DNA of 64,000 bases from Triatoma infestans (taxonomy: Eukaryota > Arthropoda > Insecta > Hemiptera > Reduviidae): assembly GCA_011037195.1 (NCBI GenBank), contig JAAEAF010014363.1, forward strand, positions 124,001 to 188,000. Reading direction: 5' to 3'. The position numbers were made by a program, and so were the translations under genes. Shown here piece after piece: positions 21,613 to 33,564 of the stretch (its first letter is position 1; each line of letters starts with the position of its first letter). The notes beneath the pieces are model-generated. The model had not been told where the DNA came from. It saw only the letters and a program-made list of their open reading frames with translations, and did not search any database.

Positions 21613-23030
21613 TTTTACATTAATAATAAATATAAATATATACCTAATTAATAATTAAAATGTCCTTTTAAAATATAAAAAAAGAAGTAACTAGAGTAAG
21701 TATAAATTGTAAATAAGATTGCCGCTTAGGTGTTTCCCGAGAGAGGACATATAGTAACGTAGTAAATAATTCTCGATCTATAGGTAAAGAAAAAGTAAAA
21801 ATGCTCTGGGTGAACCTTGCTAAAAGGTGTGGCTGCAAAATACATACACGCTCTCACACAAATACACACGCACAAAAAAAAAGGTTAGACCTAACATAAG
21901 TAATAATGTTAATAATATATTGGAGGAAATATTGTTGTCAAGTATAGGGTAGAGAGATGGTCCCGGTGAGGAAACTACTACGGATATTTCTCCTACTAGC
22001 TTTCCTACGGGTAGAGTGTTTTGCTATGTATCCTCCCACCACCACAAGAAATGTCATATATAGTTATATCCTTATAAAAATAGGTATCATACTGGTTGGT
22101 GTGTACAGTTCCCTCAAGAACAATTTGTTTTCAGAACACAAAACACGTTGCCTCTATTCTATAGTGGAAAATATCTAAAAGCAATTGACACAAATAATAT
22201 GGACTTTATACTCTCTACCAAAAAATAGAAGAGTATGAATTTTTTAAATTTAGTACTTGAAGCAATTAAACTAAGTTTTATTTGAATATAAATATTAAAA
22301 TAAAAATTTATACTAAAATACTTATGGCTAAATTATATTATCTAACTTGTTTAATTTCATTTATTCTGTAAGTGGGTAAAAATATATAATTTAAAGGCCA
22401 TGGATTACAAAAAGAAATGCTATTACCGAATGGACTGCAGTGTTCTGTACGTATATAATAAAAATATAAACACATTTACCGGCAAAAAATTCCGGCAACT
22501 TAAATAATTACATTTAATAAATAACACGATATACTGTGGTCTGTTTTCACAAGTTATTTCGTTTTGGCAATTAATAGTTAACATTTTTAGAGTAAATTGG
22601 ACTTTGTTACATAACACTTGTGGTATTAAAAAAAATTAAATAAACAAAAAATGTTTACTAGTTTATATTTATTAATTATCAATTTGTTAATTTTTATTCA
22701 GTTCGTATTGATTTTTATTTGCTTTAGCTTGTCCTTTGAGTAAGAAAATTAAAATTAAAAATTCTAGTTTCAAAGTGCCCCTTAGTGCCGAGGATGTCGT
22801 ACGTGCTGACGGCCGGTCCAATATGCAGTCATTGCTATTGGTGTTCCCTAGCAAACTCTGCGAGATGAGGTGCAGCGTTACAGAGAAACAGGCTCATACA
22901 CAGGAAGGTCAGGCTCAGGGCCACTGAACTGCGCAGGACGACCGTTTTTTGACGCTGACATTTTTGACAGCTGTTGAAGTAGTTCATCGTCTCTAAGAAG
23001 TTTGAGGTGTTCAAATTTCTGAGAGAACAG
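21613..23030. other. No confident gene; one signal-peptide-like small ORF
   Basis: The 73-codon frame at 21957-22178 (+) begins MVPVRKLLRIFLLLAFLRVE, which looks like a secretory signal peptide, but what follows is low complexity and there is no support for expression. The frame at 22736-22927 is not recognised. Confidence 0.35.
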
Positions 23031-23770
23031 CTCGAAGGAGATTGAATGAGCAAAGTTTGATGCCTATTCAATCCACAAGAGGGCCAGAACAAATCAGGGA
23101 GTACCAAATTTCTCGCCTTGAGTTAACTCGGTAATACGTCAATTGGTCTATCGAACAGTGGCAAGTGTATTGTTTACTGACGACTCCCGATTTGCCTTAA
23201 AGACTCAAGACAAGTGTGGAGGAGAAGGGGTGAAAGATTTGCACAGTGCAATTTTGTTCTCATTAGGCCTTTCCAACAAGGCTCTCTATGGTTAAGGCAG
23301 GTATCAGTTTACAAAGATTTACAGAGTTAGTGATCGTTCGAAGAGGTTCCATGGCTGCTCTCGGTATTTGGCGGATATATTGCAAGTACATGTGGTCGCT
23401 ATATGTGGTCTCACCTATCTTAGATAGGTGAGAAGTTTGTTGTATGCTCGATAATGCTCGTCCACACACAGCCCACATAGTGCAGGCTGTCTTAATAATC
23501 ATAATAGTGACTTCCAAAACTCGCCTGCCCATTCCCATGATTAAAATTCCATAGAGCATGTGTGGGATATGCTGGGAAGACGGATAAGAGATCGGAGAGT
23601 CCTTCCTGGAACGCTTCAGGAGCAAGAAAGGACACTTCAAGACGAATGGGCTCTATCTTAAAAACGAAATTTCCGCTTGATTCAGAGCATGCGGAGAAGC
23701 TTAGAAGCTGTGATAAAGGCAAGAGGAAGTAATACGCGGTATTAGCATCACCCACTAAAAAAGAATGTAA
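23031..23770 (+). pseudogene. Tc1-like (DD34E) transposase relic
   Basis: A decayed cut-and-paste transposase spread over three + frames. Visible blocks: NWSIEQW; SVLFTDDSRFALKTQD (first catalytic Asp, near 23176-23184); LDNARPHTAHIVQAVL (second Asp codon 23450-23452); EHVWDMLGRRIRDRR (catalytic Glu codon near 23554-23556); then EWALS. The second Asp and the Glu are 104 bases apart, one less than the 105 expected for 34 intervening residues, so a single-base deletion explains the frame change. The N-terminal helix-turn-helix region and terminal inverted repeats were not identified. Inactive. Confidence 0.82.
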
Positions 23771-24440
23771 AATTAAAAAATAACAGGTAAATAAAATTTT
23801 CCACATTCACTTTTTTTTAATTAACTATTTTAAATTTCCTATATAATCCTATTAATTTTTTTATTTGGAAAAACAGTTAACCTGTATACCTTATGAAAAT
23901 AGTTGAGAAGTTGAAAACTATATATAGAAATAGTAAATTTTCCAACAGGCTGGAATTTTTTGCCTGTGAATGTATGTGTGTGTCGTTTGTGAATTAACAA
24001 AATATCTCAAAAGAAAAACGCAGTCAAGTTCAAACTTAATAATCCCCCTTTATATACGAAAATCTGGTCCCTTTACCTGGGTATTTGGCCACTCATTACG
24101 TTGGTATAGAGTCTGAGACACTGACGATGGTTAATGGAGTGCGTTGTAGTGATTTGTTAGTGGAGTTGATTGTATGAATGGGATCAGTAAACTATATGAA
24201 TAGGTTGGTCAATAAATTCTTCCAAGTTGAGTGAAACAATGTGGCCTGGAAAATTTATTGATTGCAAGAATTTCAAATTTGAATAAGATCGGTGCTACTT
24301 TACAGAAAAGGAGTTTTTGTGGGGGGTGGTTTACGGAAACTGTGTCGTTAGGTTCCAGGAAATTCCGAATGCTTACCAAGAAATAAGTTTTATTAAATTG
24401 AATTCAAAGGTCAGCATTATTTTTATGCACAAAACGTTTT
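23771..24440 (+). repeat. Family A fragment, diverged
   Basis: From about 23960: GTATGTGTGTGTCG, a TCTCAAAAGAAAAACGC block, AAGTTCAAACTT and GATCGGTGCTACTTTACAG, in family A order on the + strand. 23771-23955 is plain AT-rich DNA. Confidence 0.45.
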
Positions 24441-24799
24441 CCTTTTTTTTAAATAATCTGGTATTTAATCCTCTTCTGATAGTAGAGTCATAAAGTATTA
24501 TGAAATATCACTTTAGTGATCATCGCACCATCAGATCCGTTATGAAATGAATTAAAACATCAGTTTATATAAAAAAAATACAAATTCATTTTAAAATATT
24601 TAATAAACATCAATTTTTACCAGTTCATTGAATTTAATTATAAATATTTATAATTAGTTTTTACCCTCATTAAATTTATTAATTAAATAAATAATTAATT
24701 ATATAAACAGTTGGTGAAAACAGTTTAGGCAAAATTTGTTTATTAGGTAAAATTCTTAAAAAAGGCGCATCTAAATATTAACTTTCCATTTGTTTCAAA

Positions 24800-24975
24800 C
24801 ATCATTGCCACCCAGAGCTTTCTCAGTTCACTGCCGGTCTTCGGACAGTGTCCTTTCGTTGCAGATAACACTGTGCTGAGCTGCAGCGGGTCCTAGGAAA
24901 ATAATATCAAGAACTGCTGGACTGGGATCTCCGCATTGCTAGTCCAGCGCGCTACCACTGGGTTAATCCCTACCA
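24800..24975 (-). mobile_element. tRNA-derived SINE with hammerhead-core-like hairpin
   Basis: On the minus strand it reads GATTAACCCAGTGGTAGCGC then GCTGGACTAGCAATGCGGAG, close to the tRNA-like head of the SINE at 44012 (GATTAACTCAGTGGTTAGCG), with a decayed B box. About 100 bp further comes AACGAAAGGACACTGTCCGA then AGACCGG (24831-24864), with GGAC/GTCC pairing where other copies have GGAT/ATCC or GGGC/GCCC. The same head-to-hairpin order as the 44012 element supports a real family. Target duplications not identified. Confidence 0.55.
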
Positions 24976-25280
24976 TCTTTGACTCGACTTCTTTGTATAT
25001 TTCTACTTTACTTATTCTAGAGTATATTAGAAAAATAAAAAAGTGCTAAAAATCGTTTTTGCTACATTTTGATAAAGATGTAGATCTTTATCTTTGATAC
25101 AGATGTAGATCATGTTCCTTTGTAAAAGTGTATGCCGATAATCGCATATGCCAGTACTTTTTTTGACCCACGATAATTTGGATATTTTCCACTTAGCCGT
25201 GTAAGTTATTGTGTCAACTTGTCGAATGGCGCAGGTATGAAATATATCCATCAAGAAATCTAATAGATTCATTATAGTTT
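24976..25280. other. No gene seen
   Basis: AT-rich. The minus frame 25027-25368 runs into the adjacent LTR and is not credible. Confidence 0.5.
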
Positions 25281-25562
25281 TATAATGGGGTTGTTGAAGG
25301 AGAGAAATGGTTTGGTTAAAATGAATTAACAGAATATGGTTAACACTGTATAATATGATAAATGACACTGACTGCCTGGACTTTACACTTGAAATGATAG
25401 AGTATGGTAGAGTGGTAAAGGGTAATGATACGTAGTGATTGACTGTATGAACTCAGTAGTATGAACATTTCCTATCTTTCCCGTCGCTATATTTATGTGG
25501 TTTCTCCCACTCCAATCCCAGAGAGTGGTCCTGCATTTTGTATCTCTCTCTCTGCTATTACA
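25281..25562 (-). repeat. Solo LTR, family B
   Basis: Closely related to 20805-21108: shared TATGGTTAACACT, GACACTGACTGCCTGGACTT and AACTCAGTAGTATGAAC blocks in the same order. In LTR sense it begins TGTAATAG at 25562. No convincing target duplication and no internal sequence. Confidence 0.75.
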
Positions 25563-26298
25563 GTTATCTGGCATATTTTGTATGTAAACCTGTATAGAAA
25601 TTTATTGATGAGCTAGATTTTGTCTTTGCAACTTCAGTAGAGCCTTCAACATCTTCAATTCTTCTGTGTATGTGTATGTGAGTTTGAGGATGTCAGTATT
25701 TGTGTTTTTAAAAAGGATCATCAGCGAGGACGACAAGATACCTGAGAAAGTTCCACTTTCCCGTTCAGGAGGTCAAATCTTCTTCTTTTATTATATTCTG
25801 TACAATATTCCAAAGTTAAGAGCTTATTTATACCACTGTAACGTCAATATGGCCAGGCTTTCCCACACTAGCACAAGAGATACTTAATAGCATTCAATTC
25901 TGTAGGCATTATATGCAGCGGCTGTTGTCTGCCATGCCTAGCAGGATAAAGAGCGAGCTTATTTGAGCCAGAAGAGACTCAATCCTTTTCCCTTTAAATT
26001 CTTTCCTAAATCCTTTTCCAACCTTATTCTCATCAGGTCTTTTTTATAAAGGCGGTTAGGCCTTAATAAAGACTTTCATCAGCCTTTCCTATCATGAACA
26101 CTACTAGCAAAGGGTCTATTTTATTCATGCTTCCAAACTTTATTACTCTATCAGGTATTTAGTGTTCCAAAGTACTATTTTGTTAAAAAAAAATTTGTAT
26201 GAAAAGATTATCTATTACTTGTTACATAATATTAATATTATTAATAATATTAATAAGGCACGATTATATAGTCTACAAGCAGCGCTTCAATCAGTCCT
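25563..26298. other. No gene seen
   Basis: Mixed AT-rich sequence. The frame at 25666-25887 is not recognised. Confidence 0.5.
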
Positions 26299-26680
26299 TG
26301 TAACGGGATCCGATTCATTAAGATTCGTGAGGATCCATAGAGCCTAGTGACTCGCTACCTAGGCCAAAATAGGGAAAGGAATTCATATACGAGCGAATTC
26401 GTATAATATAGAGCTACAGAAGAACAGTTCAGAACAGTTTTACAACAGACTTCCACACGAGTCAGTAAACATCCATCTACTTACTTTCTAATTACTCAGC
26501 CAGTCTGTCTCGCTCTTGATTAATCTCTCGCTACCTTAATCTCTAAATTCTATTACACTGTAAAGTCCTTGCAGTTTGGTTTCTATTTATTATACAGTGT
26601 TCAGCGCATCTACCAGTTTATTTCTTCTCCATAAATTCCTAAATTCATTTTCTCCTATTCTCTCATCCGCTGTAATCCTT
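26299..26680 (+). repeat. Probable LTR, diverged family B relative
   Basis: Starts TGTAACGGG, like the LTR at 63899 (TGTAACGG). Near 26550-26600 it has TATTACACTGTAAAGTCC, then TGCAGTTTGG and TATACAGTGTTCA, matching the 3' half of the family B LTR (ATTATAAAGTCC, TGCAGTTAG, TAACAGTGTT at 41612-41664). The 3' end is unclear. Confidence 0.5.
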
Positions 26681-26732
26681 AATGATATTGGTTGTGGTTT
26701 TAAAGGAAGACCGAACGTCACAAAGTTCCCTG

Positions 26733-27860
26733 TCACTCTCTCTCTCTCTCTCCATGGCATTACAACCCTTTAGTGGGTTCTAGCCACCTCAATGTGTTTC
26801 CTCCAACTGCCTCTCTTTTGTGCAGCTGCTTCCCAGTTGCGGACACTCAACAGGTTCCTAGCATCACTGGAGGCACCATCCTGCCATCTTAATTTCGCTT
26901 TATTGGAACCTCTCCTTCCCTCATTCTTATAACGTGATCTGCCCATCTTAGTCTGTTTATCTTTATAGTGCTCACTACATCTGGTTCCCCAAACATTTCA
27001 TACAATTCCTTATTTTTCCTTCTTCTCCCACTTCTCCTTCCTTCACAGGTCCAAAGATCATTCGAAGAATTTTCCTTTCAAGAATAACGATTTTTTTTTT
27101 CATAACTTTTGGGGACTGTCCAAGCTTGTGAGCAAACGTTAACACCGCGCGAATCAGCGTTTTATAAAGCCTAAGTTTTGTGATTCTCGAGATCAAGCTG
27201 CTCTTCATGTACTTAATCAGGCTAAAATATGCTATACTGGCAGCCATAATTCTGTTACCAAACTCTAGCGAAATATTATTGCAGTGGTTAACTTGAGATC
27301 CCAAGTAGCAGAATTCTTGTACCGTTGAAAAGACAAAAGTATCGATCTCTATATTTCCTGACATACATGTATTTTGTCTTTTCCTCATTAATAGTAAGGC
27401 CCATATGACACGCTGCTTCTTGAAGGGCACGAATAGCATTCTTCAATGCGGGGATGGATCTAGCTATAAAGTCCACTATGCTAGCAATTGGACGGACTTG
27501 TTCAGAATAGTGCCAGACTCTGTATCCCAGAATCCCTGATAACATTTTCTAAGGCTAAATTAAATAAGAGGCAGGCGAGAGCATCGCCTTGCCTCAGTCA
27601 TCTATTCATAAATTCTGGGGATATATCAGATTGGACACGCACTTTTTATGTAACCTCCGCCGTCGTTAGCTTGATCAACCTTATAAGCTTGCGAGGTAAA
27701 TTTATTTCCGCCTTAGCTTCATACAATTTTGGGCGAAGGGCGCTGTCATAGGCCCCTTTATAATTAATAAAAAGATGATGGGTGATATTTATATTGGAGG
27801 CTCTTTTCCAGGATTAACCGCAGGGAGAATATTTGGTCCACTGTAGATTTGCCTTTCTGA
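26733..27860 (-). pseudogene. LINE reverse transcriptase relic (RTE-like)
   Basis: Minus strand. In order: HQSGFRKGKSTVDQIFSLRL near 27850; LRQGDALACLLFNLALENVI (RT motif B region); a degraded catalytic box where DFIARSIPALKNAIRALQEA replaces the usual YADD..IARS segment; LTINEEKTKYM; FCYLGSQVN; and a KILRMIFGPVKEGE block matching the LINE at 3819. Several stops and frameshifts, with no endonuclease domain. The 3' end reads GTAATGCCATGG followed by a (GA)n tail (26733-26752), whereas its relative at 3819 has a GAA-type tail. Confidence 0.82.
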
Positions 27861-27894
27861 AGCCTGACTGGTGGGGTCCTATTTCTTTGTTGGC

Positions 27895-28526
27895 AAAGTT
27901 CCCGGTAACCCTTTAAAATCAATTTTTCCGGGAGAAAAGGTATATGTTCATATGTGTGATTGCAGTTAGCAATCTAAGTTGCAAGAAAAACCACAAAATA
28001 TCCCCCGAAAAAAAAAAATTCAAATAAATTTACTCTTTCAATTATCAATGTTTGTTCAAATTCACTGGGAATTTCAGCAAAGCATTTAACGAGCCTTAAT
28101 AGTATTTTCAGGTGCCAAATTTGATTACTAAATTTAATACTAAAGTGGCTACTCAGAGAGAAGCTTATGGTTGCAACTCATCCAGAATCTTTAGAAAATT
28201 GATTTGCTCGGAAAAAAGATATTGCAAAGAAAAGTAATCAATCATGTAGGTGCATGTGTGCAATTAGTACGCGAAAATTAAAGAAAATCGTTGAAGCCGT
28301 TTTTCGAAAAAACAAAAATTTTGAGGGAAAAAGCATTTAGTTCCGTCGTACTTGTGGTAAATTCATAAATATACACATAAAAACACACACTCACAACAAA
28401 CCGAGCATGTGCGAAACATAATTTTTTTCATTTTCTGGGGACCTCAAAATATATAATATTTTCAATGTTAATTCAGTTTTGGAAAATGAATACACACTCG
28501 TGATACTTCCTTTTGCAGCAGAAAGT
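27895..28526 (-). repeat. Family A copy, diverged
   Basis: Minus-strand 5' end near 28526 (ACTTTCTGCTGCAAAAGG). Inside are the GGGGACCTCAAAATAT block, an ACACTCACAACA run and two unit boundaries (a CCCTTTAAAATCAATTTTTCC block near 27912). The 3' terminus is missing; the LINE at 26733-27860 lies beyond it. Confidence 0.6.
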
Positions 28527-29345
28527 AATAAGTTGTATATTAATAAATTCAATTAATATTTAAACACGACATAAATTTGATATAAATTCCATTAAAAAAA
28601 TATAAACGTTGAAAGCTGTTTTTTTATTTATTTATTTTTTTTTTTTCCTCGCACATCGATAGTTAGAGATATGACTTGATTCGTCAAACTGATGTATACG
28701 CGATTGCGGTAGCAGTGGTAGAGAGAGAGAAGTGACAGAAAGAGAGAAAAGGAAGGACGATTTTATTAAGAGAACGTATTTTAGATTGACAGTTTTACGT
28801 TATTAAAGTATCGTTAGGAATAGAGTTGTCGTTTGACAAGTATATATAACGGATATTAGCGACAGAAGAGAGCCGACCCTTAAAACTGGGTTGTTTCTCA
28901 CCCACCCACACAGACACAATCTTCCCATACACCCACACACAAACGCACATATTTTTTACTCTTTTTTTTAACGCTTTGATATATTTCTTTTTTTTTCTTT
29001 CATTCTTTACATTATTAATATTCTGTGCTGAACAAGCTGTCAATATAAATCGATAATGGTCAGAACTAGGTGGTGTTAACATTTTAAACAATTACTCTTT
29101 TAAAAAAATAACATTACTGAACTGAAAAACGACACTAAAGAGCTTCTATGTTTCTGTACAAAAGAATTCATTCGTTAAATTTGTTTTATTCCATTACTAA
29201 GTTTATTAAATCTTTCATTTAAATTAGTGAAAGAATCATTTCATTCATTTAACCATGAAAAACTCTTCAATTTCTTTCCCCTTTATTTTATTTTAAATTA
29301 AAAAATTGCTTTAGCATCAGTCTGCGTTTGCGTTTATTGGACCTT
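28527..29345. other. No gene; GA-rich runs
   Basis: A GA-rich tract at 28718-28756 and T-rich runs at 28619-28646. The 98-codon minus frame (28795-29091) is not recognised. Confidence 0.5.
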
Positions 29346-30560
29346 TAATTTCAGAAACTACAGAACTACTTCAATGAGCTTTGAAAGTTTGTCAAGTATA
29401 TTAACTGCAGCACTATCACTGTTGGACTATCACTGTGTGGACAAGGTAGGTCAACGATGGACCATGTTTTAGCGATGCAATCCATATTAGTGAAGTTTTA
29501 TGAAAACAACTTTAATTTACATTAACTCTATATTGATTTCAAGGTGGCCTATGATCGAATGTCTGCAGTTGAATTAATATGATCCATGAAAGAGCCATCA
29601 AATCTACCGAAATTTATAAGCGATTAGCATGATGCTGATCAGAACAACATCACGCATCTCGTATAGGAAGACAATTCAAGGGAATTACCTGTCGGTATAG
29701 GCCTAAGGGGGGAAATCCGATGTCGCCAATACTATTCAATCTAGTATTGGAAGCGGCAATACGAAAAATCCCGTTATCTACAACCGCATGATGCAACACC
29801 TCGGTTACGCAAAGGATATAGCCGTAATTTATCGTAACGCAACAGCCTTAAATAAGTTTTGCAGCGAGTTAGAGTAATGTGCGCCGGATTAAGGTCTAGT
29901 TGTCAATGTAAAAATAAAAAGAAGCATATGGTTACTTCTAAAAGAAGGACTGAAGATTCGGACATTTGAGCGTGAAAAACCACTGCTTTGAAGTGGTGTC
30001 CGGATTCAAATTCAGATTCTATCCTGTACAGGAGAAAACAGGTTGTAAAGGTCATCGTGTACAGGCTTCCGGCTGGGCACAGATGTTATGCAGCATTTCG
30101 GTATACCTTGAAAAGCAAAAGCTTGTCTAAAAAAGCAAAAATTAGATATACAGAACAGTTATAAAGGCTGATATGGTGCCTAAACTTTGACTGCAGCTAA
30201 TGAAGTGTGTTTAAACTGCTAGGAGAAAAAGATTCTGCGTGCGATCTCCGGTCTGATTGTGGAGAACGGCGTGCACAAAAAAAGCAAAAATAAAGGAGTT
30301 AAAAGAACTGTATAAGAAAGATAATCTGGTGGGAGCTGTAAAAATATTATATTACGCTGGCTGGGACACCCCTATCAGATGGAGGAGAATCGGACGCCAT
30401 GATTATTGTAAGAGGGGCACCCACCTTGGTGGGGAAACACCCCAGGAGAGCCCAAGATTAAGATGGCTGCAGGACGTAGAGGATTACTTGCGTCTTGTAT
30501 TAACAATACAGCAGAGAAGGAAGACAACCGATCGAGAAGGTTGGAAGACTGAGTAACCTA
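29346..30560 (+). pseudogene. LINE reverse transcriptase relic (RTE-like)
   Basis: Plus strand. Reads GQGRSTMDHVLAMQSIL; YIDFKVAYDRMSAVELI (RT motif A with Asp); then, in another frame, SPILFNLVLEAAIRKI; then LGYAKDIAVIYR near 29800-29825, where the canonical YADD has become YAKD. The C-terminal part is open for 99 codons (30257-30556) and ends SPRLRWLQDVEDYLR and REGWKTE, the basic tail typical of these LINEs. Several stops upstream. Loss of one catalytic Asp confirms inactivity. Endonuclease not seen. Confidence 0.8.
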
Positions 30561-30593
30561 GGTCCTGCTTTGGAATAAATGAATCAACCACAA

Positions 30594-30630
30594 TAAGAGA
30601 ATGTCGGGTGAGTGTTTCACCCCAGCTATG
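30594..30630 (+). repeat. Family A 3' terminus
   Basis: ATAAGAGAATGTCGGGTGAG then TGTTTCACCCCAG matches the family A end (GTAAGAGAAAGT..GTGAGTGTTTCACACCAG), directly after the LINE's 3' end. Confidence 0.6.
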
Positions 30631-32309
30631 TATAGAATGTTTGATAAATTATTATTATTTTGTTCAGAAGGAAAAATTAATACTTATTCCCTCAAAAGTC
30701 GATCAATAATATTATCGGTAATGTTAATTTAAAAAAATGAAAATAATATAATATAAATAAAAGTTAATAAAAATACATTAATTGATGACCCTGAAAGTAT
30801 ATTTTTTGTATTTAAAAAATTGAGATATCAGTTATATCGGATATTGGTAAACAAGTGCCACGCTATTTCAGATTTAATTGAAACCTCAATTATGAATAAA
30901 GGAATGCAATGTAATATAATCCTTAAGTATAATGAATTCCTTTATAAAGCAATATGTGAACTGTCAGTAATACTATTGGCTTTTCCCTCCATAAAGAAAC
31001 TGAGTTATTTCGTTATTTATTAAAGCACCCTTTTAATATTTAAAAATAAATATACTGGCCTTTATATGTCTGTTTTAATATTGAGTTATCAATGTAACAT
31101 CATACTAGTTACAATTATAACAATAGCATCATAAAAATAGAAATAATTGCCAAATATATTTCAACAAAATAAAACTCCTTTTTTTGGGAGGAGGGATATA
31201 TATAAATGCGATCCCTTTCTGTGGTTTTATATTTCGTTATTAATTTAACAATGAAAATTGTTTAATAATCGAGTAGCAATACGGCCAAAAGTTACGATGG
31301 GATATGTATAGGAGGAGGACATTTTAGCGTGAGAATGGGTTGGCGGGAGAGAGAATGATGGTTGGTTAGTAAAAACCAAACCATAGGCCCAATATTCAAA
31401 CGTGAAGCCCCTCTCCCAAATAAAAGTACATACAAAGACACAAACACCAAGAAACAGATAAACAAATACATTTTCTCTTATTTTAGTGTGCATATGGGGG
31501 GTGTGTATCACTATGGAAAGGGGGGTGCGAGGTAGTAAGAGTTGATATGGGACCCAATGTTGATTCTCACAGAGATACAGACACATATATGCAATAGTAG
31601 GAGTAGGACATATCAGTTTGTATTTGGCCATAGCCCAATACTACCATTCGTCAATATGACGTCACACAGACAAGAGAGGCTTAATTAAAAACCAAATGGA
31701 GCGTTGCGGTACAAATTTTCATTAATACTATCGTCTCTTCTCCTCAACTACCTTTCAAATAAAAATTTACATATTGTATATACACCAATATATTAATTTA
31801 TTGTTAAAAACGCTACTATTTATATTCATTTTATATATTTCATTACAAAACCACGTATATATTATATAATATATTAAAAATTTCCTTATACTGAGAGCTA
31901 CTACAATTTTAACATTCTAAGAAAAAAGGGCAATTTTGGTCAAATAAAATCACTACGACAGCTCAAAGAAAAAAAAGGGTACCATGTACTGTGGCTAATC
32001 ACAGTATGTTATAATCTAGCATCTCATTGACATAAAAGCTCCAGGAACCAAACATGGCCACCTGTTTTTCCACGTAAAAGGATAAAGTTAATTTTCTACA
32101 AGAAATACGAGAGAAATTGTAATATATTAAATCAGAAACAGACAAACGGTTATTAATATTTAATTACATTTGTCTCCACATCTCTACCAATAACATTCTT
32201 TGTCTTAAAAATCTAAGTTAACTTTGAATATTTTTTCGTAACTTTGGAACATGATACGGTAATAACATCACACCCTAATGTCGATGAATACGGTAAAAAC
32301 AATTTTAGC
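30631..32309. other. AT-rich, no gene seen
   Basis: Includes the 128-codon minus frame 31245-31631, which has no recognisable domain and uneven composition. No repeat identified. Confidence 0.45.
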
Positions 32310-32535
32310 GATTGATCTGTATGCGTGTGTGTACACAGCATACTCAAAAATGAAAAATCGCCGGAAGCTCAAACTTGGTATTGCATTTATCGCTTGATTT
32401 ATCCCGCATCAGATATTTCGAAGCAAATGAAGGTTTCGGGCAAAATCCATTAGCTGCAAATGTAACTTTACTGACAGTATTTTTTTTTTTTGGCTCCAAG
32501 TTTTTCTTTAAACTTCTTATCTAGTTACATAAATA
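32310..32535 (+). repeat. Family A fragment, left of the PLE insertion
   Basis: GTGTGTACACAGCATACTC, GAAGCTCAAACTTGGTATT, CAAAATCCATTAGC and TTCTTTAAACTTCTTAT follow family A order. It is interrupted at 32535 and resumes at 33994 with CCTATCACTTTTATCTAA. Confidence 0.7.
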
Positions 32536-32758
32536 AAATGGATCTGTTTATTAGTTTCAATTTCATGAGTGAATTTAAGGCGCTGGTGAAAGGAGTTGAA
32601 GGTTTCAAGAACTGTATCTATGTATTGTAAGGGAATAGCAGTAAGACATAGATACAGTTCCCTTACAATACATAGATACAGTTCTTGAAACCTTCAACTC
32701 CTTTCACCAGCGCCTTAAATTCACTCATGAAATTGAAACTAATAAACAGATCCATTTT
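32535..32758. repeat. Perfect 101-bp inverted repeat at the PLE 5' end
   Basis: Arms 32535-32635 and 32658-32758 are exact inverted complements, with a 22-bp spacer at 32636-32657. The right arm is coding-sense PLE sequence; the left is the same sequence flipped. Such 5' inversions are known for PLEs. The perfect match implies either a recent insertion or arm-to-arm correction. Confidence 0.9.
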
Positions 32759-33564
32759 CTTGACTTAACAATCCTGCGCCACCACAATTCTTTAATTACA
32801 GATTGGTATGTTAAACCTGTTAGATCTGACCGGTATTTACATTTTAATTCCTATCACCCTTATTCCCAAAAAATCAATTTCCTCAAAGCTTTCACAAAAC
32901 GTGTCCTAACCCTTAGCCACTCTAAATTTCACGAAAAAAACCTAAATATCCTATCCAAACTTTTTCAGAATAATGGTTATCCGAAACCTCTATGTAAACA
33001 AATTTTTGAATTGCCTCATAACAATAGCATTTTGCCCCGTAATTCGGATAATAATCAAATCTCATCCTTGAATTGTTTAATCATCTATTCCGAAATATAT
33101 CTCCTTTCCTTATGTAAGAAACCTATCAGAAAAAATATCCAAAGTCCTCAGACCATATCCTAGCACATAAAACAACGAATACAATACACAAACTTTTCAC
33201 TAGATTAAAAGACCCTACGCCGACTGAATTACAATCAAATATTATTTACAAAATAAATTGCCGGCAATGTACAGCCACGTATATTGGACAAACGAAACAA
33301 TATTTAAAGAAAAGGTTATACCAACACGACTATGACTGTAGAAAAAACAAACCTAACTCTGATAACATAACAGCACTCACTAAACACCATACTGAAAAAA
33401 GACACGATTTTGACTTTTCCAACACCAGTATTTTGGCAACTGAACGTAATAGGAAAAAACTCAATTTTTTAGAAATGCTTTATATAAAAAAAGAGAAAAA
33501 TTCTATTAATTATAGGACAGATACCAACGGTCTCTCTTTAATTTATCATAACCTGATTTCTTAA
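32670..33564 (+). pseudogene. PLE protein: RT C-terminal part and GIY-YIG endonuclease, frameshifted
   Basis: No ATG survives because the 5' end is lost. The first frame reads FHQRLKFTHEIETNKQIHFL then DLTILRHHNSLITDWYVKP, SDRYLHFNSYHPYSQKINFL and ILSKLFQNNGYPKP, the usual region after the catalytic core of PLE reverse transcriptases. Frames shift near 33080-33160, where ISKVLRPYPST is read. The last frame is open to TAA at 33564 and holds the endonuclease: YKINCRQCTATYIGQTKQYL (CX2C finger followed by the YIG box), then TKHHTEKRHDFDF and LNFLEMLYIKK with the conserved Glu. In the family this nuclease nicks the target for reverse transcription. The RT YxDD box is absent. Confidence 0.85.

Noticed and set aside
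21957..22178. 73-codon frame with a signal-peptide-like start (MVPVRKLLRIFLLLAF..)
   Set aside because: Only the first ~23 residues look meaningful; the rest is low complexity and no family is recognised. Not called as a gene without transcript support.
31245..31631. 128-codon minus-strand open frame
   Set aside because: No domain, no motif and uneven composition. Length alone is weak evidence in AT-rich DNA with stretches of higher GC.
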